Counted from the stretch's first letter, positions 41,634 to 52,073 are shown. The stretch: 64,000 bases of DNA from Actinobacteria bacterium OV450 (GCA_001298555.1 LJCW01000098.1:33222-97221); one strand, 5' to 3'. The notes: a model not told the origin generated them from the letters alone. Numbers and translations: made by a program.

Positions 41634-41760
41634 GCTCGACGTTGTGACGGACTGCAGGCACTCGAATAGCTGCATGCCGTCACGGGGGTAGGCTCGGAAT
41701 CGCGCCGGTGCACCGTTCGTCACCGGGTAACAGACATGTGGAGAGGAGCCCTGACCCACG

Positions 41761-43848
41761 GTGAGCACCAAGCCGACGACCACAGAGCTCGACTGGACCG
41801 ACCTCGACCAGCGGGCCGTCGACACCGCCCGCATCCTGGCCGCCGACGCGGTCCAGAAGGTCGGTAACGGCCACCCCGGTACGGCGATGAGCCTGGCCCC
41901 CGCCGCGTACACCCTCTTCCAGAAGGTGATGCGGCACGACCCCGCGGATCCCGAGTGGGTGGGCCGCGACCGTTTCGTGCTTTCCGCGGGGCACTCGTCC
42001 CTCACGCTCTACACCCAGCTCTACCTCGGCGGCTTCGGCCTGGAGCTGGCCGACCTGGAGGCCTTCCGCACCTGGGGTTCCAAGACCCCCGGCCACCCGG
42101 AGTACGGCCACACGGCCGGCGTCGAGACCACCACCGGCCCGCTGGGCCAGGGCATCGCCAACGCGGTGGGCATGGCCATGGCCGCCCGCTACGAGCGCGG
42201 CCTGTTCGACCCGGAGGCCGCCCCGGGCACCTCCCCGTTCGACCACATGGTCTACGCGATCGCGGGTGACGGCTGCCTCCAGGAGGGCATCTCCCACGAG
42301 GCGTCCGCCCTGGCCGGCCACCAGAAGCTCGGCAACCTGGTGCTGCTGTGGGACGACAACCACATCTCCATCGAGGGTGACACCGAGACGGCCGTCTCCG
42401 AGGACACCCTCAAGCGTTACGAGGCGTACGGCTGGCACGTCCAGCGCGTGGCGCAGCAGCCGAACGGCGACCTGGACCCGAAGGCGCTGTTCCAGGCCCT
42501 CGCCGCGGCCAAGGCCGAGACCGGGCGCCCCTCCTTCATCGCGATGCGCTCGATCATCGCCTGGCCGGCCCCGCACGCCCAGGGCACCGAGGCCGCGCAC
42601 GGCTCGGCCCTCGGTGACGACGAGGTCGCCGCCACCAAGCGCGTCCTCGGCTTCGACCCGGAGAAGAGCTTCGACGTCTCCGCCGAGGTCCTTGCGCACA
42701 CCCGCAAGGCGCTGGACCGCGGCCGCGAGGCCAAGGCCGCGTGGGAGAAGGACTTCTCCGCCTGGCGCACCGCCAACCCGGAGCGCGCCGCCGAGTTCGA
42801 CCGCATCAACGCCAACGAGCTGCCCGCGGGCTGGGAGGACAAGCTCCCCGTCTTCGAGACCGGCAAGGGCGTCGCCACCCGCGCGGCCTCCGGCAAGGTG
42901 CTCGAGGCGCTCGGCTCGGTCATCCCGGAGCTGTGGGGCGGCTCGGCCGACCTGGCCGGCTCCAACAACACCACGATCGACAAGCACTCGTCCTTCCTCC
43001 CGAAGGGCAACCCGCTGCCGGAGGCCGACCCGTACGGCCGCACCGTCCACTTCGGCATCCGCGAGCACGCCATGGCCGCGACCATGAACGGCATCGCGCT
43101 GCACGGCCACACCCGCATCTACGGCGGCACCTTCCTGGTGTTCTCCGACTACATGCGCAACGCCGTCCGCCTGTCCGCGCTCATGCACGTGCCGGTGACG
43201 TACGTGTGGACGCACGACTCCATCGGTCTGGGCGAGGACGGCCCGACCCACCAGCCGGTCGAGCACCTCGCCTCGCTGCGCGCCATCCCGGGCCTGAACG
43301 TGGTCCGCCCGGCCGACGCGAACGAGACCGTCATCGCCTGGCGCGAGATCCTGCGCCGCCACACCAAGGTGTTCGGCAAGGGTGCCCCGCACGGTCTGGC
43401 GCTGACCCGCCAAGGCGTGCCGACGTACGACCGCAACGAGGACGCCGCCAAGGGCGGGTACGTGCTGTTCGAGGCGGAGGGCGGCCAGCCGCAGGTCGTC
43501 CTCATCGGCACCGGCTCCGAGGTCCAGCTCGCCGTCGCCGCACGCGAGGCGCTGCAGGCCGAGGGCATCCCGGCCCGCGTGGTCTCGATGCCGTCCGTCG
43601 AGTGGTTCGAGGAGCAGGACCAGGCGTACAAGGACAGCGTCCTGCCGCCGTCCGTCAAGGCGCGGGTCGCGGTCGAGGCCGGTGTCGGCCTGACCTGGCA
43701 CCGCTACGTCGGGGACGCCGGCCGGATCGTCTCGCTGGAGCACTTCGGTGCCTCGGCCGACGCCAAGGTGCTGTTCCGCGAGTTCGGGTTCACCCCCGAG
43801 GCCGTGGCGGCCGCCGCCAAGGAATCGATCACCGCCGCCGCGCGCTGA
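41761..43848 (+). CDS. tkt: Transketolase
   Basis: A 695-residue thiamine-diphosphate enzyme of the non-oxidative pentose phosphate pathway. It shows the N-terminal [20 protein letters not shown], the TPP/Mg motif [20 protein letters not shown] with [12 protein letters not shown], the pyrimidine-domain blocks [19 protein letters not shown] and [20 protein letters not shown], and the C-terminal domain [15 protein letters not shown]. The GTG start is the first of a tkt-tal-zwf-opcA cluster. It moves two-carbon units between sugar phosphates in the cytosol. Confidence 0.97.
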   Translation: MSTKPTTTELDWTDLDQRAVDTARILAADAVQKVGNGHPGTAMSLAPAAYTLFQKVMRHDPADPEWVGRDRFVLSAGHSSLTLYTQLYLGGFGLELADLEAFRTWGSKTPGHPEYGHTAGVETTTGPLGQGIANAVGMAMAARYERGLFDPEAAPGTSPFDHMVYAIAGDGCLQEGISHEASALAGHQKLGNLVLLWDDNHISIEGDTETAVSEDTLKRYEAYGWHVQRVAQQPNGDLDPKALFQALAAAKAETGRPSFIAMRSIIAWPAPHAQGTEAAHGSALGDDEVAATKRVLGFDPEKSFDVSAEVLAHTRKALDRGREAKAAWEKDFSAWRTANPERAAEFDRINANELPAGWEDKLPVFETGKGVATRAASGKVLEALGSVIPELWGGSADLAGSNNTTIDKHSSFLPKGNPLPEADPYGRTVHFGIREHAMAATMNGIALHGHTRIYGGTFLVFSDYMRNAVRLSALMHVPVTYVWTHDSIGLGEDGPTHQPVEHLASLRAIPGLNVVRPADANETVIAWREILRRHTKVFGKGAPHGLALTRQGVPTYDRNEDAAKGGYVLFEAEGGQPQVVLIGTGSEVQLAVAAREALQAEGIPARVVSMPSVEWFEEQDQAYKDSVLPPSVKARVAVEAGVGLTWHRYVGDAGRIVSLEHFGASADAKVLFREFGFTPEAVAAAAKESITAAAR

Positions 43849-43883
43849 CACCGGTACACGAACCAGTAGGAGATGCAATTCCC

Positions 43884-45002
43884 ATGACAGACGCACTCAA
43901 GCGCCTCTCCGACGAGGGCGTGGCGATCTGGCTGGACGACCTGTCCCGCAAGCGCATCACGTCCGGCAACCTGGCCGAGCTCATCGACCAGTCGCACGTG
44001 GTCGGTGTCACCACCAACCCGTCGATCTTCCAGAAGGCGATCAGCAGCGGTGACGGCTACGAGCAGCAGCTCGCCGACCTCGCGGCCCGCAAGGTCACCG
44101 TCGAGGAGGCCATCCGCATGATCACGACGGCGGACGTCCGCGACGCCGCCGACATCCTGCGCCCGGTCTTCGACCGCACCGACGGCCAGGACGGCCGCGT
44201 GTCGATCGAGGTCGACCCCCGGCTGGCCCACAACACCGCGGCGACCGTCGCCGAGGCCAAGCAGCTCGCCTGGCTGGTGGACCGCCCGAACACGCTGATC
44301 AAGATCCCGGCGACCAAGGCCGGCCTGCCGGCGATCACCGAGGTCATCGGCAGGGGCATCAGCGTCAACGTCACGCTGATCTTCTCGCTGGAGCGCTACC
44401 GCGAGGTCATGGACGCCTACCTGGCGGGCCTGGAGAAGGCGAAGGCCTCGGGCCTGGACCTGTCCGAGATCCACTCGGTCGCCTCCTTCTTCGTGTCCCG
44501 CGTCGACTCCGAGATCGACAAGCGCCTGGACGCCATCGGCTCCGACGAGGCGAAGGCCCTCAAGGGCAAGGCGGCCCTCGCCAACGCCCGTCTGGCCTAC
44601 GAGGCCTACGAAGAGGTGTTCTCCTCCGACCGGTGGAACGCCCTGGAGCGGGTCGGCGCCAACAAGCAGCGTCCGCTGTGGGCCTCGACGGGCGTCAAGG
44701 ACCCGGCGTACAAGGACACCCTCTACGTGGTCGACCTGGTCGCCCCGAACACGGTGAACACCATGCCGGAGGCCACCCTGGAGGCCACCGCCGACCACGG
44801 CGAGGTCACCGGTGACACCGTCCGCGGCACCTACGAGCAGGCGCGCGCCGAGCTCGACGCGGTCGCGAAGCTCGGCGTCTCGTACGACGATGTGGTGCAG
44901 CTGCTCGAGGACGAGGGCGTCGAGAAGTTCGAGGCGGCGTGGAACGACCTGCTGAAGTCCACCGAGGCGGAGCTCGAGCGCCTCGCCCCTACGGAGGCCT
45001 GA
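43884..45002 (+). CDS. tal: Transaldolase
   Basis: A 372-residue enzyme, the long actinobacterial type. The Schiff-base lysine is K140 in [11 protein letters not shown]. The signature region [15 protein letters not shown] and the downstream [19 protein letters not shown] and [12 protein letters not shown] are intact. It transfers dihydroxyacetone units between sedoheptulose-7-P and glyceraldehyde-3-P. It lies 35 nt after tkt with AGGAG upstream of ATG 43884, and 5 nt before zwf. Confidence 0.97.
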   Translation: MTDALKRLSDEGVAIWLDDLSRKRITSGNLAELIDQSHVVGVTTNPSIFQKAISSGDGYEQQLADLAARKVTVEEAIRMITTADVRDAADILRPVFDRTDGQDGRVSIEVDPRLAHNTAATVAEAKQLAWLVDRPNTLIKIPATKAGLPAITEVIGRGISVNVTLIFSLERYREVMDAYLAGLEKAKASGLDLSEIHSVASFFVSRVDSEIDKRLDAIGSDEAKALKGKAALANARLAYEAYEEVFSSDRWNALERVGANKQRPLWASTGVKDPAYKDTLYVVDLVAPNTVNTMPEATLEATADHGEVTGDTVRGTYEQARAELDAVAKLGVSYDDVVQLLEDEGVEKFEAAWNDLLKSTEAELERLAPTEA

Positions 45003-45007
45003 GCACT

Positions 45008-46534
45008 TTGTCTGTAGACGGAGCGAACCCGCTTCGTGACGCACAGGACCGGCGGCTCCCGCGCATCGCGGGGCCGTCCGGCCTGGTCATTTTCGGCGTT
45101 ACGGGTGACCTGTCGCGCAAGAAGCTGATGCCCGCCATCTACGACCTGGCGAACCGGGGGCTGCTGCCGCCGGGCTTCTCGCTGATCGGCTTCGCCCGCC
45201 GTGAATGGGAGCACGAGGACTTCGCACAGGAGGTGTACGAGGCCGTCAAGCAGCACTCGCGCACCCCCTTCCGGGAGGAGGTCTGGCAGCAGCTGGTGCA
45301 GGGCTGCCGGTTCGTGCAGGGCGACTTCGACGACGACGCCGCGTTCGAGACGCTGAAGTCGACGATCGACGAGCTCGACAAGGCGCAGGGGACGGGCGGC
45401 AACTTCGCCTTCTACCTGTCCGTGCCGCCGAAGTTCTTCCCCAAGGTGGTCCAGCAGCTCAAGAACCACGGGCTGGCCCAGAAGGAGGGCTCCTGGCGGC
45501 GTGCCGTCATCGAGAAGCCCTTCGGGCACGACCTGAAGAGCGCCGAGGAGCTCAACAAGGTCGTCCACGAGGTGTTCCCGCGTGACGAGGTCTTCCGGAT
45601 CGACCACTACCTCGGCAAGGAGACCGTCCAGAACATCCTGGCGCTCCGCTTCGCCAACACCATGTTCGAGCCGATCTGGAACCGGTCGTACGTCGACCAC
45701 GTGCAGATCACCATGGCCGAGGACATCGGCATCGGCGGCCGGGCCGGGTACTACGACGGCATCGGCGCCGCCCGTGACGTCATCCAGAACCACCTGCTCC
45801 AGCTGCTCGCGCTGACCGCGATGGAGGAGCCCGGCTCCTTCCACCCCAAGGCGCTGGTGGCGGAGAAGCTCAAGGTCCTCACGGCCGTCGAGCTCCCCGA
45901 GGACCTGGGCAAGCACACCGTGCGCGGCCAGTACTCGGCGGCGTGGCAGGGCGGCGAGAAGGTCGTCGGGTACCTCGAAGAGGAGGGCATCGACCCCAAG
46001 TCGAAGACCGACACCTACGCGGCGATCCGCCTGGAGATCAACAACCGTCGCTGGGCGGGCGTCCCGTTCTACCTGCGGACGGGCAAGCGCCTGGGCCGCC
46101 GCGTCACCGAGATCGCGGTGGTCTTCAAGCGGGCCCCGTACCTGCCGTTCGAGTCGGGCGCGACCGAGGAGCTGGGGCAGAACGCCCTGGTCATCCGGGT
46201 CCAGCCGGACGAGGGCATCACGGTGCGTTTCGGCTCCAAGGTTCCCGGCACCTCCATGGAGGTCCGGGACGTGACGATGGACTTCGCGTACGGCGAGTCC
46301 TTCACGGAGTCGAGCCCCGAGGCGTACGAGCGGCTGATCCTCGATGTCCTGCTGGGTGACGCGAACCTCTTCCCGCGCCACCAGGAGGTCGAGCTGTCCT
46401 GGAACATCCTCGACCCGATCGAGGAGTACTGGGACAAGCACGGCAAGCCCGCGCAGTACCCGGCGGGCACCTGGGGGCCGGTCGAGGCGGACGAGATGCT
46501 CGCACGAGACGGACGGAGCTGGCGCCGGCCATGA
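45008..46534 (+). CDS. zwf: Glucose-6-phosphate dehydrogenase
   Basis: A 508-residue NADP-dependent enzyme that starts the oxidative pentose phosphate pathway. The N-terminal Rossmann motif is GVTGDLSRKKLMPAIYDLA, and the substrate site is RIDHYLGKETVQNILALRF. C-terminal elements are YFLRTGK-type YLRTGKRLGRRVTEI and VELSWNILDPIEEYWD. The start is TTG 45008, 10 nt after a GGAGG at the end of tal, giving the family N-terminus LSVDGANPLRDAQDRRLPRI. It overlaps opcA by 4 nt. Confidence 0.96.
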   Translation: MSVDGANPLRDAQDRRLPRIAGPSGLVIFGVTGDLSRKKLMPAIYDLANRGLLPPGFSLIGFARREWEHEDFAQEVYEAVKQHSRTPFREEVWQQLVQGCRFVQGDFDDDAAFETLKSTIDELDKAQGTGGNFAFYLSVPPKFFPKVVQQLKNHGLAQKEGSWRRAVIEKPFGHDLKSAEELNKVVHEVFPRDEVFRIDHYLGKETVQNILALRFANTMFEPIWNRSYVDHVQITMAEDIGIGGRAGYYDGIGAARDVIQNHLLQLLALTAMEEPGSFHPKALVAEKLKVLTAVELPEDLGKHTVRGQYSAAWQGGEKVVGYLEEEGIDPKSKTDTYAAIRLEINNRRWAGVPFYLRTGKRLGRRVTEIAVVFKRAPYLPFESGATEELGQNALVIRVQPDEGITVRFGSKVPGTSMEVRDVTMDFAYGESFTESSPEAYERLILDVLLGDANLFPRHQEVELSWNILDPIEEYWDKHGKPAQYPAGTWGPVEADEMLARDGRSWRRP

Positions 46535-47625
46535 AGATCGACCTCACGGAGACCACCTCCAGCAAGATCAACGCCGCGTTGGTGCAGGCGCGCCGGGACA
46601 TCGGCACGCCGGCCATCGGCATGGTCCTCACGCTGGTGATCGTGACCGACGAGGAGAACGCGTACGACGCGCTCAAGTCGGCGAACGACGCGTCCCACGA
46701 ACACCCTTCGCGGATCGTCGTCGTCATCAAGCGGGCCAGCCGCTCGCCGCGCAGCCGCCGCGACGCCCGTCTCGACGCGGAAGTCCGCGTCGGGGCGGAC
46801 GCCGGCACCGGCGAGACGGTGGTGCTCCGCCTTCACGGTGAACTGGTCAACCACGCCCAGTCGGTGGTTCTCCCGCTCCTCCTGCCGGACGCGCCCGTCG
46901 TGGTCTGGTGGCCGGACGGCGCCCCGTCGAACCTGGCGGGCGACCCGCTGGGTGCGCTCGGACAGCGCCGGATCTCGGACACGTACGCCAGCGAGAGCCC
47001 GCAGCAGGCGCTCGGGGAGCGGGCCGCGGCCTACGCCCCGGGTGACACGGACCTGTCCTGGACCCGGATCACGCCGTGGCGGTCGATGCTGGCCGCCGCG
47101 CTGGACCAGCAGGCCGTGAAGGTGACCTCGGCGGTCGTCGAGGGCGAGGACGAGAACCCGAGCTGCGAGCTGCTGGCCATGTGGCTGGCGGACCGGCTCC
47201 AGGTGCCCGTCCGGCGGACCGGCTCGCAGGGCCCCGGCCTGACCTCGGTCCGGCTGGAGACCAAGGACGGCGACATCGTCCTGGACCGGGCCGACGGCTC
47301 GCTGGCCACGCTGTGCATGCCGGGTCAGCCCGACCGTGCGGTGGCGCTCAAGCGCCGCGACACGGCCGAGCTGCTCGCGGAGGAGCTGCGCCGGCTCGAC
47401 CCGGACAACACGTTCGAGGCGGCCCTGAAGTTCGGCGTGTCGCGCCTGGAGGCCGCTGCGGCCGCCGACGCGGCCGCCGCTCCGGCGAAGGCGGCGCCGG
47501 GCGAGGTCACGGCCACGGACTCCCCCGAGACCGTGACCGGCCCCAAGGCCGACGCCGGGGCCGCGAAGCCCGCGGCCAGGTCCGGCAAGCCCGCCAAGCC
47601 GGCCGGGAAGTCCTCGGCCAAGTAG
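46531..47625 (+). CDS. opcA: OpcA, glucose-6-phosphate dehydrogenase assembly/activator protein
   Basis: A 364-residue partner protein conserved in actinobacteria and cyanobacteria next to zwf. Recognisable blocks are MKIDLTETTSSKINAALVQA, HGELVNHAQSVVLPLLLPDA, PVVVWWPDGAP, DLSWTRITPWRSMLAAALDQ and the Lys/Ala-rich C-terminal tail (AAARPAKSG-like). OpcA is needed for active multimeric G6PDH. Translation is coupled to zwf through an ATGA overlap. A strong hairpin follows. Confidence 0.95.
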   Translation: MKIDLTETTSSKINAALVQARRDIGTPAIGMVLTLVIVTDEENAYDALKSANDASHEHPSRIVVVIKRASRSPRSRRDARLDAEVRVGADAGTGETVVLRLHGELVNHAQSVVLPLLLPDAPVVVWWPDGAPSNLAGDPLGALGQRRISDTYASESPQQALGERAAAYAPGDTDLSWTRITPWRSMLAAALDQQAVKVTSAVVEGEDENPSCELLAMWLADRLQVPVRRTGSQGPGLTSVRLETKDGDIVLDRADGSLATLCMPGQPDRAVALKRRDTAELLAEELRRLDPDNTFEAALKFGVSRLEAAAAADAAAAPAKAAPGEVTATDSPETVTGPKADAGAAKPAARSGKPAKPAGKSSAK

Positions 47626-47632
47626 CCGACAG

Positions 47633-47680
47633 CCGCTGCGCGGAGCCGTCCCCGGCAGGGGATCCGGCTCCGCGCAGCGG
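47633..47680 (+). terminator. Strong hairpin between opcA and pgl (terminator or attenuator)
   Basis: A perfect 16-bp outer stem (CCGCTGCGCGGAGCCG at 47633-47648 with 47665-47680) encloses an inner TCCCC/GGGGA stem with a GGCA loop. It begins 7 nt after the opcA stop codon and ends 40 nt before pgl. It should end or reduce read-through, so pgl expression may be lower or need its own promoter. Confidence 0.88.
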
Positions 47681-47719
47681 TACCCGTACCCACCGCACTA
47701 TCAAGAAGGCGGCACCACC

Positions 47720-48508
47720 ATGGGTATGACGACTCCCCAGGTCGTCGTCCACCGGGACAAGGAGCTGATGGCTCAGGCCGCGGCGGCCCGGCTCATCACG
47801 AAGATCGTGGACGCGCAGGCGGCCCGGGGCAGCGCCGGGGTGGTCCTCACCGGCGGCCGCAACGGCAACGGGTTGCTGGCCGCGCTGGCGGCGGCCCCGG
47901 CGCGCGACGCCGTCGACTGGTCCCGGCTGGACCTGTGGTGGGGCGACGAGCGGTACGTCCCGGCCGACGACCCCGAGCGCAACCACGTACAGGCCCGGGA
48001 AGCCCTCCTGGACGCGGTGGCGGTGGACCCGGCCCGCGTCCACGCCATGCCGGCCTCGGACGGCCCGTACGGGGCGGACGTGGACGCCGCGGCCGCGGCC
48101 TACGCGGCCGAACTGGCGGAGGCGGCGGGGCCCGAGGACCACGGCCCGGTCCCCACCTTCGACGTGCTGATGCTGGGCGTCGGCCCGGACACGCACGTCG
48201 CGTCGCTCTTCCCCGAGCACCCGGCCTCCCGCGAGACCGAGCGCACGGTGGTCGGCGTGCACGGCGCGCCCAAGCCCCCTCCGACGCGGGTCTCGCTGAC
48301 CCTCCCGGCGATCCGGGCGGCCCGGGAGGTCTGGCTGCTGGCGGCGGGCGAGGACAAGGCGGGCGCGGTCGCCATCGCGCTGGGCGGCGCGGGAGCCGTG
48401 CAGGCGCCCGCCGCGCAGGCGTACGGCCGCTCGCGCACCCTGTGGCTGCTGGACCGCACGGCCGCCGCAAAGCTCCCGGCGGGCCTGTACCCGCCGGCCG
48501 CGTCCTGA
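47720..48508 (+). CDS. pgl: 6-phosphogluconolactonase
   Basis: A 262-residue DevB/Pgl-family hydrolase that opens the lactone produced by G6PDH. Conserved regions are LTGGRNGNGLLAALAAAPA, WSRLDLWWGDERYVPADDPE (Arg/Asp catalytic region), FDVLMLGVGPDTHVASLFPEH and the SLTLPAIRAAREVWLLAAGE strand. The start ATG 47720 is followed two codons later by another ATG; AAGGCGG is upstream. It completes the oxidative branch encoded by zwf and opcA. Confidence 0.95.
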   Translation: MGMTTPQVVVHRDKELMAQAAAARLITKIVDAQAARGSAGVVLTGGRNGNGLLAALAAAPARDAVDWSRLDLWWGDERYVPADDPERNHVQAREALLDAVAVDPARVHAMPASDGPYGADVDAAAAAYAAELAEAAGPEDHGPVPTFDVLMLGVGPDTHVASLFPEHPASRETERTVVGVHGAPKPPPTRVSLTLPAIRAAREVWLLAAGEDKAGAVAIALGGAGAVQAPAAQAYGRSRTLWLLDRTAAAKLPAGLYPPAAS

Positions 48509-48528
48509 CGGCACGGCGCCCCGGACAC

Positions 48529-48566
48529 CGAAGGGCCCGCTCCCCCCGGGGAGAGCGGGCCCTTCG
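48529..48566. terminator. 14-bp bidirectional terminator between pgl and pgi
   Basis: CGAAGGGCCCGCTC (48529-48542) pairs with 48553-48566, with further C/G pairing inside the loop, between the convergent pgl and pgi stop codons. Confidence 0.9.
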
Positions 48567-48586
48567 TCATGACCGGGCGGCGACGG

Positions 48587-50251
48587 TCAGCTGCGGCCGC
48601 GCAGCCCGCGGTAGGCGGCCACGAGCGCCTTCGTCGAGGGGTCCAGGCCCGGCACCTCCGCGCCCTCCGCCAGGGCCGGCTCGACCCGCTTGGCGAGGAC
48701 CTTGCCGAGCTCGACGCCCCACTGGTCGAAGGAGTCGATGTTCCACACCGCGCCCTGGACGAACACCTTGTGCTCGTACAGCGCGATCAGCTGGCCCAGC
48801 ACCGCCGGGGTGAGGTCCTGCGCCAGGATCGTCGTGGTCGGGTGGTTGCCCCTGAAGGTCTTGTGCGGGACCAGCGGCTCCGGCACGCCCTCCGCGCGCA
48901 CCTCCTCCGGCGTCTTGCCGAAGGCCAGCGCCTGCGTCTGCGCGAAGAAGTTCGCCATCAGCAGGTCGTGCTGGTCCGCCAGCTTCGGCTCCAGTTCGCC
49001 GACCGGCCGCGCGAAGCCGATGAAGTCCGCCGGGATCATCTTCGTGCCCTGGTGGAGCAACTGGTAGTACGCGTGCTGCCCGTTGGTGCCGGGGGTGCCC
49101 CAGACCACGGGACCGGTCTGCCAGTCCACCGGCTTGCCGTCGCGGTCCACGGACTTGCCGTTGGACTCCATGTCCAGCTGCTGGAGGTACGCGGTGAACC
49201 GGGAGAGGTAGTGGCTGTACGGCAGGACCGCGTGGGACTGCGCGTCGAAGAACTCGCCGTACCAGATCCCCAACAGGCCCATCAGGAACGGCGCGTTCTG
49301 CTCCGGCGGGGCGGTGCGGAAGTGCTCGTCCATCGTGCGGAAGCCGCCCAGCAGCTCCCGGAAGGCGTCCGGGCCGATCGCGATCATCAGGGAGAGCCCG
49401 ATCGCGGAGTCGAAGGAGTAGCGCCCGCCGACCCAGTCCCAGAACCCGAACATGTTGGCCGGGTCGATGCCGAAGGCGGTGACCTTCTCCTCGTTGGTCG
49501 ACAGCGCCACGAAGTGCCGCGCCACGGCTGCGGTCTCACCGCCGAGGCCGGCCAGCAGCCACGCGCGCGCCGACTCGGCGTTGGTGATGGTCTCGATGGT
49601 GGTGAAGGTCTTGGAGGCGATGATGAACAGCGTCTCGGCGGGGTCCAGGTCCCGTACCGCCTCGTGCAGGTCGGCGCCGTCCACGTTGGACACGAACCGT
49701 ACGGTCAGCGCGCGGTCGGTGAACGCGCGCAGCGCCTCGTACGCCATCGCCGGCCCCAGGTCGGAGCCGCCGATGCCGATGTTGACCACGTTCGTGATGC
49801 GCCGGCCGGTGAAGCCGGTCCACTGCCCCGACCGGACCTGGTCGGAGAACGCCGCCATCTTGTCGAGGACCGCGTGAACCCCGGGGACGACGTTCTCGCC
49901 GTCCACCTCGACCACCGCGTCCCGCGGCGCGCGCAGGGCGGTGTGCAGGACCGCCCGGTCCTCCGTCGTGTTGATCTTCTCGCCGCGGAACATCGCCTCG
50001 CGCAGCTCGGCCACGCCGGTCGCCGCCGCCAGTTCCTGCAGCAGCTCCAGCGTCTCGTCGGTCACGAGGTGCTTCGAGTAGTCGATGTACAGGTCCCCGA
50101 CCCGCAGGGTGTAGCCCGTACCCCGGTTCGGATCCGCCTCGAACAGCTCTCGCAGATGCGTCTGCCCCAGCTCTTCGCGGTGCTTGCCGAGTGCCAGCCA
50201 CTCGGGCGTCCGGTTGAGCCTCGTCCTGTGCTCTGCGTTCATCTCGGACAT
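48587..50251 (-). CDS. pgi: Glucose-6-phosphate isomerase
   Basis: A 554-residue enzyme interconverting glucose-6-P and fructose-6-P. Signature regions are [20 protein letters not shown] and the [16 protein letters not shown] substrate loop, with [17 protein letters not shown] and the catalytic Glu/His region ([20 protein letters not shown]). The C-terminal Lys is in [19 protein letters not shown] 50251 begins [18 protein letters not shown]; an ATG three codons further is possible. It is separated from rbpA by a terminator. Confidence 0.96.
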   Translation of the reverse strand: MSEMNAEHRTRLNRTPEWLALGKHREELGQTHLRELFEADPNRGTGYTLRVGDLYIDYSKHLVTDETLELLQELAAATGVAELREAMFRGEKINTTEDRAVLHTALRAPRDAVVEVDGENVVPGVHAVLDKMAAFSDQVRSGQWTGFTGRRITNVVNIGIGGSDLGPAMAYEALRAFTDRALTVRFVSNVDGADLHEAVRDLDPAETLFIIASKTFTTIETITNAESARAWLLAGLGGETAAVARHFVALSTNEEKVTAFGIDPANMFGFWDWVGGRYSFDSAIGLSLMIAIGPDAFRELLGGFRTMDEHFRTAPPEQNAPFLMGLLGIWYGEFFDAQSHAVLPYSHYLSRFTAYLQQLDMESNGKSVDRDGKPVDWQTGPVVWGTPGTNGQHAYYQLLHQGTKMIPADFIGFARPVGELEPKLADQHDLLMANFFAQTQALAFGKTPEEVRAEGVPEPLVPHKTFRGNHPTTTILAQDLTPAVLGQLIALYEHKVFVQGAVWNIDSFDQWGVELGKVLAKRVEPALAEGAEVPGLDPSTKALVAAYRGLRGRS

Positions 50252-50327
50252 CAACCCGTTTCTTCCGTCCTGTCGTGCCCCGCCGATCACCAACTTAAAG
50301 GATCGGAAGCGGCCCAACGCACGCAAA

Positions 50328-50368
50328 GGGCCCGGCCCGCTGGAGAACAACTCCTGCGGGCCGGGCCC
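50328..50368 (-). terminator. 13-bp hairpin terminator downstream of rbpA
   Basis: GGGCCCGGCCCGC (50328-50340) pairs perfectly with 50356-50368. The 15-nt loop can form a further GGAG/CTCC stem. It begins 27 nt after the rbpA stop codon and precedes the pgi promoter region. Confidence 0.87.
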
Positions 50369-50394
50369 GATGTCACACCTTTACCGTCGCGTCG

Positions 50395-50730
50395 TCAGAT
50401 CTCGCCGCGGAGTTTGGCCAGCGCCTCGGCGAGGATCGCCTCGCCGTCGGCGTCCGTGCGCCGCTCCCGTACGTACGCCAGGTGCGTCTTGTAGGGCTCG
50501 GTGCGCGGCGGCGCCGGGGGGTTGTCCCGGTCCTGGCCGGCCGGGAACCCGCAGCGCGGGCAGTCCCAGGTGTCCGGCACCTGCGCGTCGCTGGCGAAGC
50601 TCGGCTGCGTCTCGTGCCCGTTCGAGCACCAGAAGGAGATGCGCAGGCGGGGCGCGGATTCGCCGCGCTCGGCCTCACCCATCGGCCCCGCTCCGACCCG
50701 ACTGCCACGGATCGCGTTGCCACTTGCCAC
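50395..50730 (-). CDS. rbpA: RNA polymerase-binding protein RbpA (or its paralogue)
   Basis: A 111-residue transcription factor of actinobacteria that binds RNA polymerase and principal sigma factors and stabilises the open complex. The N-terminal NAIRGSRVGAGPMGEAERGE region, the zinc site C-x3-H (ISFWCSNGHETQ) and C-x2-C (DTWDCPRCGFPAG), and the C-terminal sigma-interacting helix (THLAYVRERRTDADGEAILA) are all intact. GTG 50730 has GGGAG 8 nt upstream. Streptomyces may carry two family members, and this pgi-secG location could be the second one. The family assignment is secure; which paralogue is not. Confidence 0.9.
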   Translation of the reverse strand: MASGNAIRGSRVGAGPMGEAERGESAPRLRISFWCSNGHETQPSFASDAQVPDTWDCPRCGFPAGQDRDNPPAPPRTEPYKTHLAYVRERRTDADGEAILAEALAKLRGEI

Positions 50731-50791
50731 GGTCGTAACTCCCTGCGTGATGGTGCCGCGGAGCGTGAGTGGATTCCGCTGCGGGCGCCCC

Positions 50792-50819
50792 AGTCTACGT
50801 AAGGCCCAACGCACGTCCA
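50792..50819 (-). promoter_or_regulatory. Candidate HrdB-type promoter of rbpA
   Basis: On the minus strand TGGACG (50819-50814) and TAGACT (50797-50792) are separated by 16 nt, close to the TTGAC(A/G)/TAGVVT consensus of the housekeeping sigma factor. Predicted transcription starts near 50785, about 55 nt before the GTG. Confidence 0.6.
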
Positions 50820-50917
50820 TCACATGGAGTTACTCACTCCGCGCCGCGGACGCCGTCCTCATGATAGGCGGGGTGGAGCCGACCGGACCGGCGGAATGGC
50901 CAGAACCGTCGGCTTCC

Positions 50918-51145
50918 CTACTTCATCAGGATGCCGAGCGCCATGATGCAGGCGAACCAGAGGAGACCGACCACGACGGTGATGCGGTCCAGGTTGCGCT
51001 CGGCCACCGAGGAGCCGCCGACCGACGACTGCATGCCGCCGCCGAACATGTCGGAAAGGCCGCCGCCCTTGCCCTTGTGCATCAGCACGAGCAGCATCAG
51101 CAGGGCGCTGAAGACGATCAGGGCGATCGAGAACCCCATAATCAC
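50918..51145 (-). CDS. secG: SecG, preprotein translocase subunit
   Basis: A 75-residue two-helix membrane protein. The first helix is FSIALIVFSALLMLLVLMH and is followed by KGKGGGLSDMFGGGMQSSVGG, the diagnostic cytoplasmic loop of SecG. The second helix is ITVVVGLLWFACIMALGIL. It assists SecYE-mediated protein export. GTG 51145 has AGGA 8 nt upstream; ATG 51139 is two codons inside. It lies between rbpA and the tpiA-pgk pair, as in other Streptomyces. Confidence 0.94.
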   Translation of the reverse strand: MIMGFSIALIVFSALLMLLVLMHKGKGGGLSDMFGGGMQSSVGGSSVAERNLDRITVVVGLLWFACIMALGILMK

Positions 51146-51197
51146 GGCTGATTCCTACTTTCTGGCTTTTCTGGCTTTCCGGCTCTGCTGGATGTGC

Positions 51198-51248
51198 GCG
51201 GGGGCCAGTGGCTGGTGGTTCAGCCTCCTGGCCCCCGCAAGGGTACGA
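51198..51248 (-). terminator. Hairpin downstream of tpiA
   Basis: GCGGGGGCCAG (51198-51208) pairs with CTGGCCCCCGC (51238-51248) around a 29-nt loop, 43 nt after the tpiA stop codon and 53 nt before secG. The nearby leader of secG (51157-51190) contains three related TTTCTGGC-type repeats. Confidence 0.75.
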
Positions 51249-51290
51249 CGGATCCGTCCTACCGCCTACTCGCTGCGACGATCACGCAGG

Positions 51291-52067
51291 TCACTGGTCG
51301 CGGAACCGGACGATCTTCACGAACTCGTCCGCGTCCAGCGCCGCGCCGCCGATCAGCGCGCCGTCGACGTCGGGCTGGGCCATGATCGCCGCGATGTTGC
51401 CGGACTTCACGGAGCCGCCGTACTGGATGCGGACCTTGTCGGCCAGCTCCTGCGAGTACAGCTCGGCGAGGCGGGTGCGGATCGCCCCGCAGACCTCCTG
51501 CGCGTCCTCGGGGGTGGCGACCTCGCCGGTCCCGATCGCCCAGACGGGCTCGTACGCGATCACGATGGACTCGACCTGCTCGGCCGGGACGTCCTTGAGG
51601 CCGCCGTCCACCTGGGCGAGGGTGTGGGGAACCTGCTGGCCGGCCTTGCGGACGTCCAGGCCCTCGCCGACGCACAGGATCGGGGTGAGCCCGTGCCGGT
51701 AGGCGGCCTTGACCTTGGCGTTGCAGAGCTCGTCGGTCTCGCCGTGGTACTGGCGGCGCTCGCTGTGGCCGACGGCCACGTACGTGCACTTCAGCTTGGC
51801 GAGCATCGAGCCGGAGATCTCGCCGGTGTAGGCGCCGGAGTCGTGCGCCGAGACGTCCTGCGCGCCGTACTTGATCTTCAGCTTGTCGCCGTCGATCAGG
51901 GTCTGGACCGAGCGCAGGTCGACGAAGGGCGGCAGGACCGCGACCTCGACGGCGTCGTAGTCCTTGTCGGCGAGTGCGAAGGCGAGCTTCTGGACGTGCG
52001 CGATGGCCTCGAGGTGGTTGAGGTTCATCTTCCAGTTGCCCGCCATCAGCGGGGTACGCGTGGTCAT
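51291..52067 (-). CDS. tpiA: Triosephosphate isomerase
   Basis: A 258-residue TIM barrel that interconverts dihydroxyacetone phosphate and glyceraldehyde-3-P. Catalytic residues are visible: K13 (GNWKMN), H101 (VGHSERR) and E173 ([11 protein letters not shown]), with the phosphate loop [11 protein letters not shown]. It starts 6 nt after pgk, so the two form one transcript. Confidence 0.97.
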   Translation of the reverse strand: MTTRTPLMAGNWKMNLNHLEAIAHVQKLAFALADKDYDAVEVAVLPPFVDLRSVQTLIDGDKLKIKYGAQDVSAHDSGAYTGEISGSMLAKLKCTYVAVGHSERRQYHGETDELCNAKVKAAYRHGLTPILCVGEGLDVRKAGQQVPHTLAQVDGGLKDVPAEQVESIVIAYEPVWAIGTGEVATPEDAQEVCGAIRTRLAELYSQELADKVRIQYGGSVKSGNIAAIMAQPDVDGALIGGAALDADEFVKIVRFRDQ

Positions 52068-52073
52068 ACGGGT

